From Symbiodinium natans (lineage: Eukaryota; Sar; Dinophyceae; Suessiales; Symbiodiniaceae), in assembly GCA_905221605.1 (NCBI GenBank), contig CAJNDS010000456.1, positions 72,418 through 136,417 on the forward strand: DNA of 64,000 bases, read 5' to 3'. The notes beneath the pieces are model-generated. The model did not search any database. It worked only from the letters and a program-made list of their open reading frames with translations, and was not told the DNA's origin. Shown piece after piece: positions 59,058-64,000 of the stretch. Position 1 is the stretch's first letter; every line of letters starts with the position of its first letter. Position numbers and translations under genes: made by a program.

Positions 59058-62000
59058 CTGCCAGCACGCACACTTGTCGGGGCACATAACCTCAGCATGG
59101 GCGGCCTCACCATGAGCTCGCACCACCTGGATTGCCATTATTTCGATCACACGATCTCCGAATCTCGGAGGCTTTGGCGTTTCGCCTCCTTGCTCGTGCG
59201 GATGCGAGCCGCGTGGCCCTTTTGGTGGTGTCTGCTAGGGGTGTAGAAACAGGCGTGGTCTCGCGGGGGCGTCGGGGGGTAGTTACAAGAGCGAACCTGA
59301 CGATGAAAAGAACAGACCATTGAAGTGAACATAGTAGCAAATCCTCGTCCTTCTTCAGCCAGCACATGCAGTATATTTGCTATCGCACGTTTCATCTCGT
59401 ACTACAAACATGAAGAGGCACAAAGGACATCGCCAGCATGCCCTTGCATAGATCTGCATAGCCATCCCGGGAATCACTGGGCAGCCCTAGGGGGTTAATG
59501 CACTGGAAGGAAGGATGGAAGGAAGGAAGGAAGGAAGGAAGAGAATCAATAACTTAACACTAGCCTTTCGGGGGGGGCCTCTTCGCTGAGTAGAAAAAGA
59601 AGAGGAGAACCACTAAAACCCCAGTATAGTGTCCTTCTCTTTTGCTTCGACAATTACTTTTAATGCAGCGCTTTTCTTTTCAAGTTATATGGTCGTATCT
59701 AATTTCGTGACGAGGCAGTTATACTCGAGCTCCTACACAGCGTGTGTGCACGATGTGGCGATCGGAAACTTCGACCTTTGCATCGCGGATCTTTGGCTCA
59801 CGCCCGAACGAAATCAGCTGGCCACCTTCCTTCCCCCTGTGCGCCACGACTACTTCTACTTGGTGGTGCCCAAGAAGCAGGAGGAGATCACTTTCTGGAC
59901 CCGCCTGGAAGCACCCCTCCGTCCGTTCACTGCGGATGCGTGGCTCAGCATCGTCCTCTTTCTGTGCGGTTTGTCGGCATTGCTTTGGTTGGTGCAGCTC
60001 TGTGAGAAAGGCTTCTTCAAAAACCCGAAGGGCTTGTGTTCATGGAGTGTGGCAGAGTTCGGCCGGTCCCAATTCAATGTGTGGCATGATTTCCTTCTTG
60101 GTCAGAGCAGTCATGATGTTGAAAGAGGTCCATCGCACAAGCTCTTCAGCGTTGCTTTTGCGTTTTTCATCCTTGTTACACTGGCCAGCTACACAGCAAG
60201 TCTGGCGTCGCAGCTTGTCATTCAGCGTGGTGCTGAGGGAACAATTGCTGACATCAATGCCGCCGTTGACCTTGGCATCAAAATATGTGTTCCGTCAGTG
60301 TTGTACCCCACCTTTAGCAACTTGTACCCGCTGGCGATGTTCGAATCAGTGCCTGTGATCGAGCAGTCTGCCCGCTACATGCATGCTGGGAGGTGTGGAG
60401 CCATGGTAGTGTCCCAGGAAATCATCAACAGCATGCATGCAGGAAACATCAGGGAGCAAGATTGCAACTCAGGCCTCTCCGAGGACATATCTCGCTGTAA
60501 CTACGACAACTTTGGGAATCGGCGTGACGACTGCAATTTCATTCGTGCAGGAGACCTGCTCTGGAGTGTGCCACTCTCCTTTCCAGTCGGTGATAGGATT
60601 GCTCACAGTATGTCCTGGGCATTCACAAGTGGCTTAACAGGCAGACTGCTGGTTACTAGGGAAGGAAGGAGCTTATTCTTCATTAGTGGGAACCAGATTA
60701 GGAGCTATGATCGGTAGGGAAGCCTACCCTTTTGCTCTTTAATTCCCTCCCTTAAAACCAACATGCAACATACTTCGGCCCTAAACTTCAAACCTTAGTT
60801 AAGCCCCATGCCCTAAGCCAAGCATGCTGATTGCATGTCCGTAGCTGTGGGCACGCAAGTGACTAAACCAAGCTGCTTCTTATCAGGCGGGCTGCTCGAG
60901 GAACTCAAGGAGAACAAGTTTAACAAAGATGCCTTCCCGCTGTCGAAGTGCGAGGTGAGGCGATGTCTCAAACCAAATATGTCCGCATGCGCATGCACGC
61001 GTGCGCGGCTGCGTGCGTGGGTGTGTGTGTGTGTGTGTGCGTCTCTGTGTCTCTGTGTCTCTTTGTCTGTGCGTATGTGTGTGTGTGTGTGCCAAAGCGC
61101 TGTCGGACTCACGGCCTGCGTGAGAGAACTCAAACTCTGAAAGCACGTTTTTCAATGCTCAGCGTGCGTAGCAGTAGAACGCTTTCACCATTGCAGTCAA
61201 GTAATTGCTTGGTGTGCTTTCGCACGAAAACCTGAAACTGACATCTTTGACAGAAATACCCTTAATACCATCGTGCTCAATCAGAAGCTGTTAGACTCAA
61301 ACTAGTTGACACACCTCTCCCCCAATCATGTCATGGAAAGCGTGGGACCAGTGGCGTCAGGGGATTGGCATTTGCAAGATCCAGTTACCCCCACGAAGCC
61401 CACCAACATTCATCGTGAACCTGAGTGTGATAATGGTTCCCTACAGGTTTTCCCGTGTTTCATGGATTACGTGATAACTTCAAGAGTACCAAAGCTCATA
61501 CGCATGAACACAGCATATAACGTACGAAAACTTATGCGCATGAACACAGCACATAACGTATCAGTCTTATTTTCACACCAGTTCTATTGGTCCAGTATTA
61601 GTTCATATAAGTAATGCCATATGAATGTTCAGACCGTTTGTATGGTTTCTAAAGCTTACGCAGTTTTTACAATCCACATAAACCATAGAGTTTATAAAGC
61701 TTCATTATCCAGATGGTTTACAGTTACCTTCTAATTATAGATTCAATAACATATATACCCTATAAAATCGGTAAAACAATGAGATCAACTTAGACCGTCT
61801 ATCTAATTGATGTAGTTCAATCCGTCATCCTAATGTATATAGTATACATTAAACTTAAGATCACAAGCGTTGCGAATTTCGAAGTGAAGTTACCTCAATC
61901 ATTTTGATGTAATTTACTTCAGTCCTTTTTCTAGTTTAGACCATGCACATCATGCTGACACAAACGATCAACAGATTAAGTCATTGTAAGTTACTAGCAG

Positions 62001-62611
62001 TTGAATGAGGGGATGGCAGAGGGGCCTTGGAGGTATCTAAATTCACAAGGGCATGTGTAAATGTGAACAGTTACACATTCTGAACCATTGACAGAATTCA
62101 AAGAGTTTGAATGGTTCAACTCACCAAAACCCCACAATTACAACTGCAAGAGGACTGTCCCAAACGTATCCTCAAAGATGTTATCTCTCTCTCTCTCATA
62201 CCTATATGGTGTATGTCATACCATGCCCTGCAGCATCAGGAAGCCTATAGTACACATATGTACACATCGCACAGTAAAAAGGAACTTTAAACGAAGGACA
62301 ACCAAAAAGAAACCCAGACATCGATAAGTTGTCAGGTGGAGACACGAAGCGAAGAGGACGGCCTCACCTCCGACGATCTCAGCGGCACTGTCTACATCTC
62401 CATCATCATCGCGGCAGTTGGGCTCCTGTGCTTTTGTGGCGAAATGTACCGAAGTCGTGGCGATGAGGCAGAGAGCAGTGACCCGCAAGACCCAAAGCAG
62501 GAGCAGCCTGAAAGACCTGCGGGCATCCCAGCCGAAGGCTGGCCGTGGCCTCCCCAAAGTCCGGAAAGAGATCCAGACCCGTTGAGTGCTGGCCCTAGCC
62601 AAGATGCGTAG
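58025..62611 (+). CDS. Ionotropic glutamate receptor-like ion channel (about 617 aa)
   Basis: Four exons, 58025-58578, 59685-60640, 60887-60954 and 62336-62611, join in phase (AG+T, G+GC, phase 0) to 1,854 nt including the TAG. A signal peptide (VQILVLLLPHALAA) precedes a Cys-rich domain (CHAYD...WCYVDMTLC...YSYETCG), a kind seen in protist receptor proteins. The ligand-binding half S1 follows (PPWVLTRG..GGASYDFFE, then VHDVAIGNFDLCIADLWLTPER). The TPER Arg matches the residue that holds the ligand carboxylate in iGluRs. Membrane span M1 (WLSIVLFLCGLSALLWLV) and a re-entrant loop near FNVWHDFLLG come next. Then comes the gate helix with LASYTASLASQL, akin to SYTANLAAF. S2 follows, and exon 4 supplies M4 (VYISIIIAAVGLLCFCGEMY) and a Pro-rich cytosolic tail. 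The ligand and ion are unknown. Introns are 1,106, 246 (GC donor) and 1,381 nt and hold most local microsatellites. Start ATG 58025 is the first ATG that precedes the signal peptide. Confidence 0.85.
58597..58652. repeat. (TC)n microsatellite inside a channel-gene intron
   Basis: About 25 TC units just after the donor of the first intron. Small Ser/Leu and Arg/Glu frames over it are artefacts. Confidence 0.9.
58978..59055. repeat. (TGC)26 trinucleotide repeat inside a channel-gene intron
   Basis: A perfect run of about 26 TGC/CAG triplets in the first intron of the channel gene. Frames reading Leu, Ala or Gln repeats through it are not supported as genes. Confidence 0.95.
59507..59541. repeat. 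(GGAA)n microsatellite
   Basis: About eight GGAA units in the first intron of the channel gene, about 140 bp before the acceptor of exon 2. Confidence 0.9.
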
Positions 62612-63458
62612 GGCTCGCGGCTGATCGCAGTTACTTTTCTCACTCTGATGAAATGTTAGAGTGGGACCACTGCAAAACCTCGTTCGAGCGAGAAGGAAAT
62701 GAACGCTGTGACTCATGCAGCATCTCTTGTCATGGTGCAAAGGGAGAGCTGCGCCGCGCAGCCCGGGAGCTTTTTGGAAGGGATTTCATGATGAAGTAGC
62801 GGGATTCTGTGACTCCTGTCTGTGAACAATCGGAATTTGTTGTTTCTTATGAGCCACTGAACGCGTCACGCTGACCCTTGTGACTGTGAAGCCTCGTGGA
62901 TTGCGATTGTTTGCAGTGAAGCAGCTTGTGTGTGCATCTGGCTTAGGGCGACTTGAGTAAAGTATCATGCAACTGTCGGATGCTTTTCCAGCCCCTTCAA
63001 TTTGCCCGAAACCGCTTCCGGGGGAGCCATGTCAGGCCCCTAAATGCTTCACAGACCCTCTAAGGCTCTCCAGCCTAGATCTTTTCGAGCTCCTCCAAGC
63101 CCCCTGTGCAGTCGGGTCTGTGTGAAATGCTGTATAGAACTTGTATAGGGTTTGGGCCCCAATAACCTTTTGAACAAAACGATTTGAACGAAACGGTTTT
63201 TTTTTGGAACGGGGGTCGGGGGTAGAGGGGGCGGGAGGAGAGCGGGATGGAGGGGTGGAGGGGAGGAAGGGGGTGGAGTGGGAGGGCGGGAGGGGGAGGC
63301 GCCTAGGCATCCCTGCCAGGCCTTGAAGCTTTGAGCCACTCAGAAAAGCCTTGTAAATGGCAAAGTTGTCTGTGCGGGCAAAAGATTCAGATGTGGGGGG
63401 GGGGGGGATTTTGGAGATCTGGAAGAAAGATCTGGACAGATCTGGCAGCTGGGCCTGA
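62612..63458. other. 3' flank of the channel gene
   Basis: No gene recognised. G-rich tracts at 63,195-63,300 and a poly-G run at 63,397. The stretch leads directly into the telomere-type array. Confidence 0.45.
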
Positions 63459-64000
63459 GATTTAGGGTTTAGGGTTTAGGGTTTGGGGTTTAGGGTTTAG
63501 GGTTTTAGGGTTTAGGGTTTAGGGTTTAGGGTTAGGGGTTTAGTTAGGGTTTAGGGTTTAGGGTTAGGGTTTAGGGTTTGGGTTAGGGTGGAGGGTTTAG
63601 GGTTTAGGGTTTGGGGTGTGGGGTTGCGGGGTTTGGGGTTTGGGGTTTGGGGGTTTGGGGTTTGGGGTTTGGGGGTTTGGGGTTTGGGGGTTTGGGGGTG
63701 TGGGGGTTGGGGGTGTGGGGTTTGGGGGTTTGGTGGGTTGGGGGGTTTGGGGGTTTGGGGGTTTGGGGGTTTTGGGGTTGGGGGTTTTGGGGGTTGGGGG
63801 TTTTGGGGGTTTGGGGGTTTGGGGGTCTGGGGGTTTGGGGGTTTGGGGGTTTGGGGGTTTGGGGGTTTGGGGGTTTGGGGGTTTGGGGGTTTGGGGGTTT
63901 GGGGGTTTGGGGGTTTGGGGGTTTGGGGGTTTGGGGGTTTGGGGGTTTGGGGGGTTGGGGGTTTGGGGGTTTGGGGGTTTGGGGTTTGGGGGTTTGGGGG
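63459..64000 (+). repeat. TTTAGGG telomere-type array passing into TTTGGGG variants
   Basis: From 63,459 to about 63,610 the repeat is mostly TTTAGGG with GGGTTAGGG variants. From there to the window end it becomes TTTGGGG and then TTTGGGGG/GGGTTTGG, increasingly regular. The G-rich strand runs 5' to 3' toward the right, the orientation expected if a chromosome end lies to the right. The array runs off the window, so I cannot tell a true telomere from an internal block. Confidence 0.85.

Noticed and set aside
58561-59113. Ser-, Leu-, Ala- and Gln-repeat frames
   Set aside because: They read the (TC)n and (TGC)n microsatellites within an intron.

Overview
This window looks like nuclear DNA of a dinoflagellate, most likely a Symbiodiniaceae-type alga. 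The inference rests on several features read together. Genes are cut into many small exons by short introns (about 40-150 nt). Donors are often GC and sometimes GA instead of GT, and acceptors are commonly AG|G. The right end carries a plant/dinoflagellate-type TTTAGGG array, with degenerate CCCTAAA/TTTAGGG blocks inside. G-tracts, microsatellites and unclassified short repeats are abundant. There are no bacterial-style operons and I saw no rRNA, tRNA or CRISPR. Most exon joins below were made by hand, by checking that reading phase is kept across each proposed intron. They are inferences until transcripts are aligned.

Layout. 0.6-2.2 kb (+): membrane-anchored repeat protein with one EF-hand. 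5.2-7.0 kb (+): SMP + C2 lipid-transfer protein of the extended-synaptotagmin/tricalbin type. 8.5-9.5 kb (+): small multi-exon gene of unknown function. 9.9-11.6 kb (+): prolyl 4-hydroxylase-like 2-oxoglutarate/Fe(II) oxygenase with an internal EF-hand. 12.8-13.5 kb (-): three-exon unknown gene, head to head with the next one. 13.6-20.5 kb (+): giant secreted mosaic protein (about 2,230 aa) interrupted by two related short elements that behave as introns. 22.9-23.3 kb (+): two orphan kinesin-motor exons. 25.4 kb (-): one candidate exon. 29.3-31.2 kb (+): unknown multi-exon gene. 32-36 kb: G-rich DNA, a possible coding remnant and several repeat arrays. 36.1-41.8 kb (+): unknown gene of at least about 23 small exons, tail to tail with 41.9-43.9 kb (-). 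44.3-46.8 kb (-): another many-exon unknown gene. 46.8-56.3 kb: mostly repeats and AT-rich or G-rich DNA, ambiguous exons at 50-51 kb and a transposase-like fragment at 54.5 kb. 56.3-57.4 kb (+): compact crotonase-fold (enoyl-CoA hydratase/isomerase) gene. 58.0-62.6 kb (+): ionotropic-glutamate-receptor-like channel of about 617 aa. 63.46-64.0 kb: telomere-type repeats running off the window.

The recognisable genes do not form one pathway. A Ca2+ theme recurs (EF-hands at 2.0 and 10.2 kb, C2 domain at 6.1 kb, ligand-gated channel at 58-62 kb), but nothing shows that these proteins work together. The most notable observations are the pair of introner-like elements in the 13.6-20.5 kb gene, the dense microexon genes at 36-47 kb that single-ORF scanning misses, and the foldback and palindromic repeat structures.
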